Positions 16,654-25,647 are shown, counted from the first letter of the stretch. The stretch is DNA of 64,000 bases from Liminaster sp964567855 (GCA_964567855.1 CAZMOE010000006.1:1-64000), one strand, 5' to 3'. Notes: generated by a model not told the origin, from the letters alone. Numbers and translations: made by a program.

Positions 16654-19575
16654 TTAATAACCGAAGATTTCCGTGGTCGTCAGTTCTTTGATGGTACCGA
16701 GTTTCTTGACCACGTTCATGTCGATGTTGTTCTTGTCGCCGAGAATGCTGTAATAGTAGGTACGGCCCTTGACGTTCTCCTGCTGGAAGTTGAGCACATC
16801 TTGCAGGGTCATGTTCTGGACATCGTTGAAAAGTTTGATATTGCTGTCGACCGTTTCGCCGAGATCCTGGGCTTGGAGATAAGCCCACAGAACGCCGTCG
16901 CGCGTTGTGCGTTCCGTGCGGAGACGGGAAATAAGCCCTTCTTTGGCCAACTGGAATGCGGTTTCCGACTGCGGCATCATGTTGATGATATCGTTGAATG
17001 TGGCGGTGGCATCATTCAGCTTGTCATTCTGTGTGGCGATATAGGAGGTCATATAATAGGGCTCTTCTTTATAATTCGGTGCGATTAGAGAGGCCCATGC
17101 GGAATAGGCAAGGCCGCGGCTTTCGCGCATTTCCTGGAATACGATGCTGTTCATGCCTCCGCCGAAATATTCGTTATAAAGAGTGCGGATGGGTTCTGTG
17201 GCAGGATCGTAGGGAGTATTGTCGCAAGAGAATTGAGACATATATATGTTGTTGGCGTTATAGGGCGCCATGTAAACGACAGGCTTGTCGGTCTGCTGCA
17301 TGGGAACAAGCTGGTTGGCGAGAACCGGCTGCAGGGTTTCGGGGGTGCGGTGCTCCTTGTCGATCAGATCTATAATTTCCTGTTCGCTGCTGGGACCGTA
17401 GTAAAGGATCCGGTGCTCGTAGCCGTTGAGGGCCTTGATGCGGTCGGTGAGCGCCTGCGGGTCGAGGGTAGCCAGCTCTTCGTTAGAGAGCGATTGCTTG
17501 AGAATGGCGGGACCGTACATGGCATACTGACGCAGACGGCTGAAATTTTGCAACTGATTGGCTTTGTTGTTCATACGGCTTTGCAGAGTCGCTTCCACCA
17601 GTTTCATGTAGGTGGCGGCATCCGGCTTGGCTTCGGCCATCAATGTTTCGAACAAGTTGATAGCGGCAGGCATGTTTTCGTTAAGACCGGAGAGGGTGAC
17701 GTAAGTCTTGCGGCCGCCGGGGTTAACACTGAACGTGCAGCCGAGGCGGTAGAACTCGCTCTTGATAGCTTCGGGCGTGAGGGTCTCCGTGCCGAGGTAG
17801 TCAAGGTATTGAGCGGCGATGCCCAGCGTTTTGTCGGCCAGGTTACCCATATCGAAGAGATAGGTGAGGACGAACAGATCGTTGGTTTCGTTCTTTTTAT
17901 AGAGAACGGGGATATCCTGTTTGGCCGTCAGGATGCTCATATCCTTCTCGAAGTCTACGAAAACGGGTTCGATGGGGGCTACAACGCTGTTCTGTACTTC
18001 ACGGAGGAAAGCGCTGGCGGTATCACGGTTGGTGAGGATCGGAGTGATTTCCGGTTTGGCGATCTTGACCTGGTTGGGATCTACGGCCTGGCGCTTGTTG
18101 ATGCAGACGTAGTTGCTGTCGGTCAGATAACGGTTGGCGAAGTCGACGATCTCCTGTTTGGTGATTTTGGAAAGACGTTCGAGGGAAGCTACTTCATCGG
18201 CCCAGTCGGTGCCGTTGATGAAAGCGTCTACAAACATATCGGCGCGGGAACTGTTGTCTTCGAGTTGTTTCTGCAACGATAGTTTATATTCATTGATGAT
18301 GGCCTCAAGCATCTCTTCTTCAAATTCACCGCGGCGGAGTTTGTCCACTTCCTCCAATATGAGGTTGCGGACCTCTTCCAGCGTCTGACCGGGCATCGGG
18401 TAGCCCATGGCCAGGAACACCGTATAGTCGGCGAATGGCTGAACTCCGGTATAGGCGCCTAACACGCGCTGGGGATGATTGAGGTCGAGATCCATGAGCC
18501 CTGCCTGACCGTTGCTGAGGACGCGGGTGATGACGCTGAGCGGTTCGATCTCGCGGCTGTTGGCTCCCGGGAAGCGCCAGGCCAGCCAGAGATGTTCTGC
18601 CTCCAGTCCGAGAACGTCGCGGACGCGCGGAGCGGTGATGGGCTCCTCTTCCTCAAAGTGAAGGGTCGGCAGATTGTCATTGGGCTTCATGTCGCCGAAG
18701 TATTTGGTGATAACGTCTATCACGTGGTCGGGATCGAAGTCGCCGGAGAGGCAAATGGCGATATTGTTGGGCACATACCATGTCTTGAAGAACTCTTTGA
18801 TGTTGGTGATAGAGGGGTTCTTCAGCTGTTCCTGGGTTCCGAGCACGGTTTGGGTACCGTAGGGATGATGTTTGAACAGTTCGGAGAGCATGGCTTCGTA
18901 GACTTTGCGGTTGTCCTTGGTCAGAGACATGTTTTTCTCTTCATATACAGCCTCCAATTCGGTATGGAAACCGCGGATGACGTTATTCTCGAAGCGGTCG
19001 GCCTGAATTTTTGCCCAGTTTTCGAGCTGATTGCTCGGGATGTCTTCTACATAGACCGTCTGGTCGTAGCTGGTATAGGCATTGGTACCGTTGGCGCCGA
19101 TGGAGGACATAAGCTTGTCGTATTCATTGGGAATCGCATAACGGGAGGCCTCGTAGCTGACGCTGTCGATCTCGTGATAGAGTGCTTTGCGAGCGGCCTC
19201 GTCAGTGGTATGACGATAAATTTCAAAAAGTTCCTCTATGCGGTTCAGCAAAGGCTCTTCCGCTTCGTAGTTCATGGTACCGAACTGCTTGGTGCCCTTG
19301 AACATCAGATGCTCGAAGTAATGGGCGAGACCGGTGGTCTCTGCCGGATCGTTTTTACCACCGGCGCGGACAGCGATATAGGTCTGGATGCGCGGTTGCT
19401 CCTTATTAACGGTCATGTACACTTTCAGTCCGTTGGGCAAAGTGTAGATTTTGGCTTTTAACGGGTCGTTGGGGACCGTTTCATAGCTGTATTTCCCTGA
19501 GGGTTGACAGCTGCTTAGCGCCAAGGCCGCCAAAAGCAGGGCGGGAAGGCCGAAAAATCGCAGAATTTTGTTCAT
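16654..19575 (-). CDS. M16 family zinc metallopeptidase, lipoprotein
   Basis: 973-residue two-half M16 (pitrilysin-type) peptidase. LALSSC gives a lipobox with Cys23, so it is anchored in the envelope. The inverted zinc motif HYFEH is at 85-89 (His85, Glu88 catalytic, His89), in the classic context GLAHYFEHLMFKGT. The distal zinc Glu should be in ELEAVYEE (206-213). The C-terminal half (about 540-973) is the usual inactive M16 half and keeps the GGGMNSIVFQEMRESRGLAYS block. Such enzymes degrade peptides caught inside the closed clamshell; a periplasmic or surface peptide-clearing role is likely. It has its own terminator and no close operon partner. Confidence 0.9.
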   Translation of the reverse strand: MNKILRFFGLPALLLAALALSSCQPSGKYSYETVPNDPLKAKIYTLPNGLKVYMTVNKEQPRIQTYIAVRAGGKNDPAETTGLAHYFEHLMFKGTKQFGTMNYEAEEPLLNRIEELFEIYRHTTDEAARKALYHEIDSVSYEASRYAIPNEYDKLMSSIGANGTNAYTSYDQTVYVEDIPSNQLENWAKIQADRFENNVIRGFHTELEAVYEEKNMSLTKDNRKVYEAMLSELFKHHPYGTQTVLGTQEQLKNPSITNIKEFFKTWYVPNNIAICLSGDFDPDHVIDVITKYFGDMKPNDNLPTLHFEEEEPITAPRVRDVLGLEAEHLWLAWRFPGANSREIEPLSVITRVLSNGQAGLMDLDLNHPQRVLGAYTGVQPFADYTVFLAMGYPMPGQTLEEVRNLILEEVDKLRRGEFEEEMLEAIINEYKLSLQKQLEDNSSRADMFVDAFINGTDWADEVASLERLSKITKQEIVDFANRYLTDSNYVCINKRQAVDPNQVKIAKPEITPILTNRDTASAFLREVQNSVVAPIEPVFVDFEKDMSILTAKQDIPVLYKKNETNDLFVLTYLFDMGNLADKTLGIAAQYLDYLGTETLTPEAIKSEFYRLGCTFSVNPGGRKTYVTLSGLNENMPAAINLFETLMAEAKPDAATYMKLVEATLQSRMNNKANQLQNFSRLRQYAMYGPAILKQSLSNEELATLDPQALTDRIKALNGYEHRILYYGPSSEQEIIDLIDKEHRTPETLQPVLANQLVPMQQTDKPVVYMAPYNANNIYMSQFSCDNTPYDPATEPIRTLYNEYFGGGMNSIVFQEMRESRGLAYSAWASLIAPNYKEEPYYMTSYIATQNDKLNDATATFNDIINMMPQSETAFQLAKEGLISRLRTERTTRDGVLWAYLQAQDLGETVDSNIKLFNDVQNMTLQDVLNFQQENVKGRTYYYSILGDKNNIDMNVVKKLGTIKELTTTEIFGY

Positions 19576-20169
19576 GTTTGCGTGATGTTTTTAACAATAT
19601 GATAAATTACGCGGCGAAGTTACGACTTTTTTACACACTAAATGATTTCTGCGTTGAAAAAAAGGTTATAAATGAATGCTTTTGATGATTTAGGGGTGGA
19701 AACAGCGTCGAAAGTGCCGCCCGGATCGGCGTTGCCGCCTCTTATGCCGTGTTTGCCGTTTCGCGTTGTGCCGTTACCGTCTCTTCGTCCCTTGGAGGCG
19801 GGCGCGGCACCGACGCAAAGGGTTCCCTTTTCGGACTTGCCGTTTCCGGCGGTGCGGCTGGCGCCACCGCTTGCATCTGGGGCCGTCGGTGTGTAGCCGC
19901 GATGATCGTACATACTGCAATGGGAGCTTTCTTTGTTGCCGCTGCCGTTTCTAATGTTCAGGTCGGGTTCCCCTTCGTTTAGGGAACGGCTGCCGACATT
20001 CCGGAATGTCGTATTTTTTAGATAGAAACGCACTCCTTCGGGTTTTATGGTGCTTCATTTTGGGAGGAAAGAATCCGTAATTTAATTGTTTATGATAAAT
20101 TAATAAATAGGGGGGGGATTTTGCATTTGTTATTACATTTGCTGCGAATTTTAATAAAATCAAAAGAAT
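19576..20169. other. 594-nt intergenic region, no supported gene
   Basis: GC-rich centre (about 19690-19980) flanked by AT-rich ends. Small open frames exist on both strands (for example 19638-20033 minus and 19749-19982 plus) but none has a recognisable domain or good start context. TGCCG recurs at 19715, 19733, 19745, 19754 and 19769, always in multiples of 3 nt, which could be a fossil coding frame. The minus-strand element TAACTTCG at 19615-19622 may be a weak promoter for the M16 gene. The last 100 nt hold the AT-rich leader of the following gene. Confidence 0.4.
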
Positions 20170-21056
20170 ATGAAGAAATTATTTTTGACAGGGCTGGTCG
20201 CCCTTCTCGTAGGAAGTGCTTCGGCGCAGATCGTTACTTCCCGCAGTNNNNNNNNNNNNNNNNNNNNNNNNNNNNNNNNNNNNNNNNNNNNNNNNNNNNN
20301 NNNNNNNNNNNNNNNNNNNNNNNNNNNNNNNNNNNNNNNNNNNNNNNGCTGGTCGCCCTTCTCGTAGGAAGTGCTTCGGCGCAGATCGTTACTTCCCGCA
20401 GTCGCCTGGTAACCAAAGTCAGGAGTCCAAGGAAGACTGTCTGGGTAGTTCATGCCGGAGTAGGTATGGATAATATGAGTACAACAGATCATTATAATGG
20501 TATGTCTGTTGATGTAAAAGGGCGTTTCGGATATAATACCGGTATCCAGTTTAATCGCCCGGTTACCGAACATAGTTATTGGGGGATGGATCTTTCTTAT
20601 GGTTCTACCGGGTGTGAATTTGAGTCGAATGGATTTGAAAATTATTTTGATTATTGGAATGGAGGTCTTGCCAGCCATGAAGTTTCTTATTCCGGGACAG
20701 TTAGAGAGCATTACCTTCAGTTTTCTCCCGTCATTTACGGCTGGAAAATTCCTATAGGTTCGCAATGTGCGGTCGATTTGCATGTGGAGGCCTATGCGGC
20801 ATTCAAATTTTCTGGATTGAATGAAACCGAAGTTTCTTTTTATGACGGATATTCTAACGGTTATATTGAAGAAAACGATATAAATGGCCATATGGATTTC
20901 GGTGTGAAAGTAGGAGCAGGATTTTGGTTTAAAAAAATCAAGTGGGATTTTATGTATCGGCAGGGCTTTGTGGATAGTCGTATCTCTAAGGATAGGTATG
21001 GCTTTCAGCGTGCCATGGTTTATAGTTTATTGTTTAGTGTCGGATATGCTTTTTGA
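20170..21056 (+). CDS. Outer-membrane beta-barrel protein, interrupted by an artefactual N gap
   Basis: The gene starts at ATG 20170 with a clear signal peptide (MKKLFLTGLVALLVGSASAQ), is interrupted by 100 Ns, and continues to a stop at 21054-21056. The 55 nt before the gap are repeated exactly after it. Removing the Ns and one copy restores a single frame of about 243 residues; as given, the two sides are in different frames. The mature part has alternating aromatic strands (YWGMDLSYGSTGCEF, VKVGAGFWFKKIKWDFMYRQG) and ends MVYSLLFSVGYAF with terminal Phe, typical of small porin-like outer-membrane barrels. No specific function is recognisable. Codon use is more AT-rich than in neighbouring genes. 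Confidence 0.8.
20193..20402. repeat. 55-nt duplication flanking a 100-N gap (assembly artefact)
   Basis: 20193-20247 and 20348-20402 are identical over 55 nt; 20248-20347 is exactly 100 N. Identical contig ends joined with a standard 100-N spacer are the signature of scaffolding over an unmerged overlap. Confidence 0.9.
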
Positions 21057-21160
21057 TTAATTATTCCGAAATTATGTCAGAAGAGATGGCTCTATAGTTA
21101 GTAGGAGGACTTATGGAGAACATATGAAGAATAAAAAAATATTAGATATAACAGATGTTT

Positions 21161-21625
21161 ATGAAAAAACTGATTTTAATTTCCTGTATGCTCTTGGTGG
21201 GGCTGTGTCAGGTCTTTGCCCAAAAGCGGGTGGAGTTCCGTGAAGCGCAGGCGCGCCTTCTGGAGCCGCAGCAGAGTGCTTATGTCAAGCCTTTGATTGT
21301 AGATTTGAAAGTGGATGAATCGTTAGGTCGCGTTCATCATGTCGTTACGTTCAGCAATGCCCAGGTAGAGGCTTTGAAAGGTGACATTGGCAACATGCGG
21401 AGCAACGCCTTGTTTCAGGCCACTGAAAAATACGGGGCCGATGTCATTGTCGGCGCGACGTTCGATATTCAGTCTTTAGCCGACGGTAGTGGTTATACCG
21501 TGACTGTCATTGGCTATCCGGCCAAATACGAAAACTGGAGGAGTATCACCTCCGAAGATTACGGCTGGCTCAGCAACGGCACCGTACAAAGCGAATCCGA
21601 CAAAATTAAGGCTGTCGTCAGATGA
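21161..21625 (+). CDS. Small secreted protein of unknown function
   Basis: 154 residues from the ATG at 21161 (an in-frame ATG lies two codons earlier). The N-terminus MKKLILISCMLLVGLCQVFA is a signal peptide cleaved before QKRVEFREAQ. The mature part has a conserved-looking core (VDLKVDESLGRVHHVVTFS, then LFQATEKYGADVIVGATFDIQ) that suggests a small alpha/beta secreted domain, and ends with ITSEDYGWLSNG. I recognise no named family with confidence. It lies 104 nt after the barrel gene and may be co-transcribed with it. A good terminator follows. Confidence 0.65.
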   Translation: MKKLILISCMLLVGLCQVFAQKRVEFREAQARLLEPQQSAYVKPLIVDLKVDESLGRVHHVVTFSNAQVEALKGDIGNMRSNALFQATEKYGADVIVGATFDIQSLADGSGYTVTVIGYPAKYENWRSITSEDYGWLSNGTVQSESDKIKAVVR

Positions 21626-21661
21626 TGTGACGGTCGTAAAAGTGACCGGGGAATAATGATG

Positions 21662-21702
21662 CCCCCTGTTCCGGCCATGAGGCTGGAGCGGGGGGCGGTT
21701 TT
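21662..21702 (+). terminator. Terminator of the secreted-protein gene
   Basis: A 15-nt GC-rich stem with G:T pairs (21662-21676 with 21681-21695, loop ATGA) is followed by CGGTTTTA. It sits between this gene and the convergent coaE, whose stop it touches. Confidence 0.7.
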
Positions 21703-22279
21703 ATAGCGTCTGTAGGAGTTTTCTTACTTGGTCGATCAGGGAATGCTTCGGATCGTTGAGGATAACGGCATCCGCGCGCCGGTCTTTTTCTTCCTGTGGA
21801 ATCTGTTTTTCGATGCGGGCCATGACTTTTTCTCGATTGCAGTGGTCCCGCTCCATGCAGCGGGCGATGCGCAGCTCCAAAGGGGCACTTACGCTCCAGA
21901 TGCGGTCGGCAAAACGGTCGAATCCGCTTTCAAAAAGGATGGCGCTTTCGTAGAATGCCGGTGTGCCGGTGTGCCGGCTGTGCCACTCCCGCAGATCTTT
22001 CCCCACGCAGGGGTGAACCAGAGAATTCATGCGTTGCAGTGCCTCTTCATTCCCGAAAATACTGCGGGCGAGGTGCTCCCGGTTAAGAGTGCCGTCCGTT
22101 CGGAAGGTCGCCGGTCCGAAAGTGTTGCAGAGTCGGCGCCGCAGTTCCGTGTCGTGATTCATTAGAAAACGTGCGCGGTCATCGCAGTCGTAAACCGCAT
22201 AGCCCATGGTGCGGAGGAGGCGGCTGACGACCGACTTTCCGCAGCCGATACCGCCCGTGATGGCAACGAGTGAGGTCAT
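21701..22279 (-). CDS. coaE: Dephospho-CoA kinase
   Basis: 192 residues, normal length for CoaE, catalysing the last step of coenzyme A synthesis (ATP-dependent 3'-phosphorylation of dephospho-CoA) in the cytosol. The P-loop GGIGCGKS is at 9-16, followed by the family's DCDDRAR segment and the lid region with ESAILFESGFD. Last gene of the nusB-yajC-ybbR-coaE cluster, 57 nt after ybbR, an order common in Bacteroidales. Confidence 0.93.
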   Translation of the reverse strand: MTSLVAITGGIGCGKSVVSRLLRTMGYAVYDCDDRARFLMNHDTELRRRLCNTFGPATFRTDGTLNREHLARSIFGNEEALQRMNSLVHPCVGKDLREWHSRHTGTPAFYESAILFESGFDRFADRIWSVSAPLELRIARCMERDHCNREKVMARIEKQIPQEEKDRRADAVILNDPKHSLIDQVRKLLQTL

Positions 22280-22336
22280 GATACAGGGGAAAATAAGTGT
22301 CGGGGGCGTTGCCGGAACTTTCCGGGGCCTCCGGCG

Positions 22337-23350
22337 TCAGTTATAACTTTCTTCTACGATATATTCCACGCTGTCGGGATACAAGGTGATGTGTGTCGCG
22401 GTCCGTGGAGCATTGCCGATAATGACAGGGAGGTGGTTCTGTATCCGGTTGTCGCGTTTCAGATCGTTGTAGGAGACCGTCAGAACGAAGTCTTCTTCTT
22501 GCAGCTGCTTGTATTGGCTGACATTGACATGGCAACTGAGCTGCACACTCGATGGGAAGATCCGCAGTTGCAGGGAGTCCGGTACATCGGTGGGAACAAC
22601 GGTTACGTGCCGGAATGTTTTTTCAACATATTCCTCGACATCGATTTCCAGCCGGATTTTGTCGGGTTCCGCCTTGATGCCGAGTGGAACCTGCAATGGT
22701 AACATTTCGTTTACGGGCGAGGCGAGTTCAAGAAAATTCCGGCGGATGGTGTAAAGCATCTGCAAGGTGTCAAGAATGGCCTCGGGGGCATATACGGTTA
22801 CGCTGTCGGGGGTCAGCCGGGCGGCGCTGCAGCGGGATTGCAGCTGGGCGGAGTATTCTCCGTCATATCGGACGGGTATCCGTCTGCCTTTGGTCAGTGC
22901 GAAACGGGCGTCTATCAGTGCCGGTGACACGGTGTTGATCTGTGTCGATCCTTCGGTATTGCTTTGAAGCAATGCTTTGAGTTCCGCACTGGAAATACGG
23001 AAATTACCGGCCTCATCGGCATATCGGCCGAAATCTACCTCAAGGGTCTCAAGGTTATGTTTGTAATAATAACGCAGCAGGGCGATACTTTTGTCGTGTA
23101 CGGTGACTTTCAGCGAGGCGGGAATAGCGGTCGTAAAGACAGCGTTGCCCGGCATTTCGCGGATGACGAGTTGCACCTCGAAGTTGCCGTCAGTTTCTTC
23201 GTAGACGGTCTGTAACACCCAGAAGCAGGCTGAAAGGCACAAAAAGATTAGAAAAGTCATGACCTCTTTCGTGCTTTTCCGGCCGAAGAAGATGATGACC
23301 TTTCTGTAGAGAGCGGTTGCCTGAGCTTTTTTATTTGCTCTGAGCGACAT
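22337..23350 (-). CDS. YbbR-like domain protein
   Basis: 337 residues with a single N-terminal membrane helix (about 31-50, VMTFLIFLCLSACFWVLQTVY) and an extracytoplasmic part composed of YbbR-like repeats (for example PVRYDGEYSAQLQS and the TPDSVTVYAPEAILDTL segment, the hallmark of this family). In Bacteroidota it nearly always lies between yajC and coaE. The function is unknown; in Firmicutes, YbbR (CdaR) regulates the diadenylate cyclase, but no cyclase gene is present here. Its start overlaps the yajC end by 20 nt, so translation is probably coupled. Confidence 0.8.
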   Translation of the reverse strand: MSLRANKKAQATALYRKVIIFFGRKSTKEVMTFLIFLCLSACFWVLQTVYEETDGNFEVQLVIREMPGNAVFTTAIPASLKVTVHDKSIALLRYYYKHNLETLEVDFGRYADEAGNFRISSAELKALLQSNTEGSTQINTVSPALIDARFALTKGRRIPVRYDGEYSAQLQSRCSAARLTPDSVTVYAPEAILDTLQMLYTIRRNFLELASPVNEMLPLQVPLGIKAEPDKIRLEIDVEEYVEKTFRHVTVVPTDVPDSLQLRIFPSSVQLSCHVNVSQYKQLQEEDFVLTVSYNDLKRDNRIQNHLPVIIGNAPRTATHITLYPDSVEYIVEESYN

Positions 23351-23690
23351 CTGTCAGATCTTTAAAGACACAATCTTTGGCGACCTGAATGCGGGTAGTG
23401 TTTTCCGGTTTGAGGCGGATGATGAAACTGTCGACTTCATCGACGCCTTTGGCATTTTTTTTCTTGATGACACTGTCGATTTTGCCATACAGACCGCCGG
23501 TGGTTATGACTCTGTCGCCTTCCTGCATGCTGTTGCGCTGTTCGCGGAGCTTCTTTTGCTGTTGCTGCTGCGGACGGATCATGAAGAAGTAGAAAACGAC
23601 GATGATGAGGATAATGAACAGCCAGTTGGAGATGCCACCGCCTGCTGGAGCTGCTGCCGGATCCTGGAGAAGTACTAAATCGAAAAACAT
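23331..23690 (-). CDS. yajC: Preprotein translocase accessory protein YajC
   Basis: 119 residues. One membrane helix (about 23-41, NWLFIILIIVVFYFFMIRP) is followed by the hallmark RPQQQQQKK and the cytosolic domain LREQRNSMQEGDRVITTGGLYGKI. YajC associates with SecDF in the inner membrane. The Gly/Ala/Pro-rich N-terminus before the helix is usual in Bacteroidota. It lies 49 nt after nusB. Confidence 0.93.
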   Translation of the reverse strand: MFFDLVLLQDPAAAPAGGGISNWLFIILIIVVFYFFMIRPQQQQQKKLREQRNSMQEGDRVITTGGLYGKIDSVIKKKNAKGVDEVDSFIIRLKPENTTRIQVAKDCVFKDLTDVAQSK

Positions 23691-23739
23691 ATTTTCTGAA
23701 GTTTATGAATTAAAATGTTATTATAAGTTGTGAACGTGT

Positions 23740-24663
23740 TTACGCTTTGAAGATGATTCCTTGTTCCCGGAGGTTTCTGACCACTCTGTCGAGGATGCCG
23801 TTGATGAACTTGGCACTGACCGGCGTACAGTAGTTTTTAGCCAGTTCGATATACTCGTTGAGAGTAATCTGGATCGGGATTTCTGGGAACCGGATGATTT
23901 CGGCGATGGCGCAGACCATGATGATACGGTCCATATAGGCCATGCGCTTTACCTCCCAGTTGTTAGCCGTCTGGTCGATGAGTTTGAGGTATTCGCCGGC
24001 ATGGGAAAGGGAAGCCTCGAAGAGGTCGATGGCAAACAGTCGGTCGTCCTCACTTCTAAACATCGGAAGGGTCTTAATGGTTTCGTCGTCGGCATGCATT
24101 TTCTGCAGTGTCTTGACCACGAAAGAATTGACGATGCAAAGATCGTCGTTCCAATAGATATCTTTTTCTTCTAAAGTATCATCCAGCTTCTCGCTGTTGG
24201 GAATAATCGTGTTGAAGATGTTTTTCCACAACTCTTTGTCGGTATCGAAGTCGGGGAGATCCTCGCTTTCCATGTAGGCCTGGTAAAACGGACTCTGGAT
24301 GATGCTATTCATCAGGGCGCGGTAGGTCTCGGTGTCGAAGTCGCTGGTGAGCTGACGCTCTTCGCAATAGTTGACCACGCCGCTCCGCTTTTTCAGCATG
24401 CCGGCGATGCGGTTGTCCACGAAGCGGGTGTTCGGATGACGCTCTTCTTCGGTCGGCATATATTTTTTGCGGGCGGCTTCCAGCTGTTCGCCGCGATAGT
24501 CTGTAATTTTTACGATAAGGGCAAGCAGATAGTTGTAGAGTTTGTAGGCCGCCTCCATAGAGCGCATCAACTCTTCTCTTGAATAAAACTGGGTCTCGTT
24601 ATTTTGTAAATGAGCGTAGACGAGCTGAATGATTTTGATACGAATCAGTAAACGATTGATCAT
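23740..24663 (-). CDS. nusB: NusB-family transcription antitermination factor, long Bacteroidota form
   Basis: 307 residues from MINRLLIRIK. A longer frame reaches 24732, but those extra codons cover a perfect promoter at 24688-24719, so the ATG at 24663 is the real start. The NusB fold is in the C-terminal half (about 170-305: LFEASLSHAGEYLKLID, ITLNEYIELAKNYCTPVSAKFINGILDRVV). The N-terminal 150 residues are an extension typical of Bacteroidota, which makes the protein about twice the size of E. coli NusB. Role: with NusE binds boxA in rRNA leader transcripts. First gene of the nusB-yajC-ybbR-coaE unit. Confidence 0.9.
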   Translation of the reverse strand: MINRLLIRIKIIQLVYAHLQNNETQFYSREELMRSMEAAYKLYNYLLALIVKITDYRGEQLEAARKKYMPTEEERHPNTRFVDNRIAGMLKKRSGVVNYCEERQLTSDFDTETYRALMNSIIQSPFYQAYMESEDLPDFDTDKELWKNIFNTIIPNSEKLDDTLEEKDIYWNDDLCIVNSFVVKTLQKMHADDETIKTLPMFRSEDDRLFAIDLFEASLSHAGEYLKLIDQTANNWEVKRMAYMDRIIMVCAIAEIIRFPEIPIQITLNEYIELAKNYCTPVSAKFINGILDRVVRNLREQGIIFKA

Positions 24664-24687
24664 AATTTTTCTTTTGCAATTTGAGTG

Positions 24688-24719
24688 CAAAGATAGTGCA
24701 ACCCTGCCGAAATACCAAA
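24688..24719 (-). promoter_or_regulatory. Promoter of the nusB operon
   Basis: Minus strand: TTTG (24716-24719), exactly 20 nt, TATCTTTG (24688-24695). One of the best matches to the Bacteroidota consensus in the window. Transcription should start near 24682, giving a leader of about 20 nt before the nusB ATG at 24663. Confidence 0.85.
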
Positions 24720-24755
24720 TTTTATCAAGCAATTCCTATTTTTAAGAATCTGTTT

Positions 24756-25043
24756 GCCGGGAGGCGCCGATGCGGTTGTTTCCCCGTCTTTCTTTTTTGC
24801 GGCGGGCGTTTGCCACATACAGGATGCCCGTTCTCCGGTCGCGGCGGCCGCCGTACCGAGGGTTGCCGGCGTTGCCGGTGCGGCGGGAGGCATCATTCAT
24901 GATGTACGTGGCGGGAACTGTCGGGCGGGAAGGACCCCTTCGGGTATCGGCGGCGGGAACATTTTGGAGGGAAATATCTCCTATAGGCTGGGAGGTCGTT
25001 CCTTCGTGGCGGGAAGTGTCGCCGATTGCGTTTGTGGCCGGGA
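24756..25043. repeat. Degenerate array of GGCGGGAA-like elements in 14-bp register
   Basis: GC-rich intergenic DNA between nusB and an OMP gene. GGCGGGAA occurs exactly at 24910, 24924, 24952 and 25008. One-change copies lie at 24882 (GGCGGGAG) and 24966 (GGAGGGAA), and related GCCGGGAG/GGCCGGGA at 24756 and 25036. Every start differs from 24882 by a multiple of 14. The spacer is not a multiple of 3, so this is not codon structure. No convincing gene lies here; open frames on both strands lack domains. It may be a decayed minisatellite or a protein- or RNA-binding array. Confidence 0.55.
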
Positions 25044-25049
25044 AAATAA

Positions 25050-25083
25050 CACCTTCCCCGATACCGATGGATTGGGGAAGGTG
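25050..25083 (-). terminator. Terminator of the 25108 OMP gene
   Basis: Perfect 10-bp stem (25050-25059 with 25074-25083, 14-nt loop), 24 nt after the minus-strand stop and followed on that strand by TTATTTTCCC. Confidence 0.75.
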
Positions 25084-25107
25084 TGCTGTCGGATTTTTTG
25101 TCGCGTC

Positions 25108-25647
25108 TCAGAGGTTGATGTAAACACCGAAAGTGATGTTATTGGTCAAATCAAAGCCGAAGGAGGAAACTTTTACATCGTCGGCCTTTTGAAACTGATA
25201 TCCAAGAATGCCGAAGTGCGCGATAAGACCGATTTTGTCACAGATCGCGTAAGAAATACCGGGCTTAAAACCTGCGATGAATACTGTAATATCAACATCT
25301 TCCATGTCATCTTCTGTCAGTGAGCCGAAGCCGGTATCCACAGAACCGTCGACAAAAAAGGATACATTTCCGTATTTCGCAAAATGGTAACGAACGTAAG
25401 GGTTGAAGGAAAAGACATTGCTTTTTACATCGTCGTATTTACTTCCTTCATAATGGATGGCTGCGGCGATAGCCCAGTTATCGTTGAGGTTGTATCCGAT
25501 TTCCGGAGCGATGCACCAGGAGTTTAATCCGTTATTGTCGTCTTTTTCCTTTGTGAAAGTGTAGCCTAATTTGCCGCCTATCCAGGTTTGTGCGTTAACT
25601 GAGAGGGTTGCAACGGAGAGTGTTGCCATCAATAATAATTTTTTCAT
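25108..25647 (-). CDS. Small outer-membrane beta-barrel protein
   Basis: 179 residues. Signal peptide MKKLLLMATLSVATLSVNAQ, then an eight-strand OmpA/OmpX-like barrel: WIGGKLGYTFTKEK, IAPEIGYNLNDNWAIAAAI, FSFNPYVRYHF, VSFFVDGSVDTGFG, FKPGISYAICDKIGLIAHFG and the last strand ITFGVYINL. Such proteins are common in Bacteroidota envelopes and have no assigned function. It is transcribed alone, with a possible structured leader upstream and a terminator downstream. Confidence 0.85.
   Translation of the reverse strand: MKKLLLMATLSVATLSVNAQTWIGGKLGYTFTKEKDDNNGLNSWCIAPEIGYNLNDNWAIAAAIHYEGSKYDDVKSNVFSFNPYVRYHFAKYGNVSFFVDGSVDTGFGSLTEDDMEDVDITVFIAGFKPGISYAICDKIGLIAHFGILGYQFQKADDVKVSSFGFDLTNNITFGVYINL

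Noticed and set aside
24664..24732. Upstream start for nusB
   Set aside because: The added codons overlap a perfect promoter (24688-24719).
24754..25323. 189-codon plus-strand frame over the phased array
   Set aside because: The second half is antisense to the OMP gene and the first half is repeat-derived; the 14-bp register is not codon-compatible.
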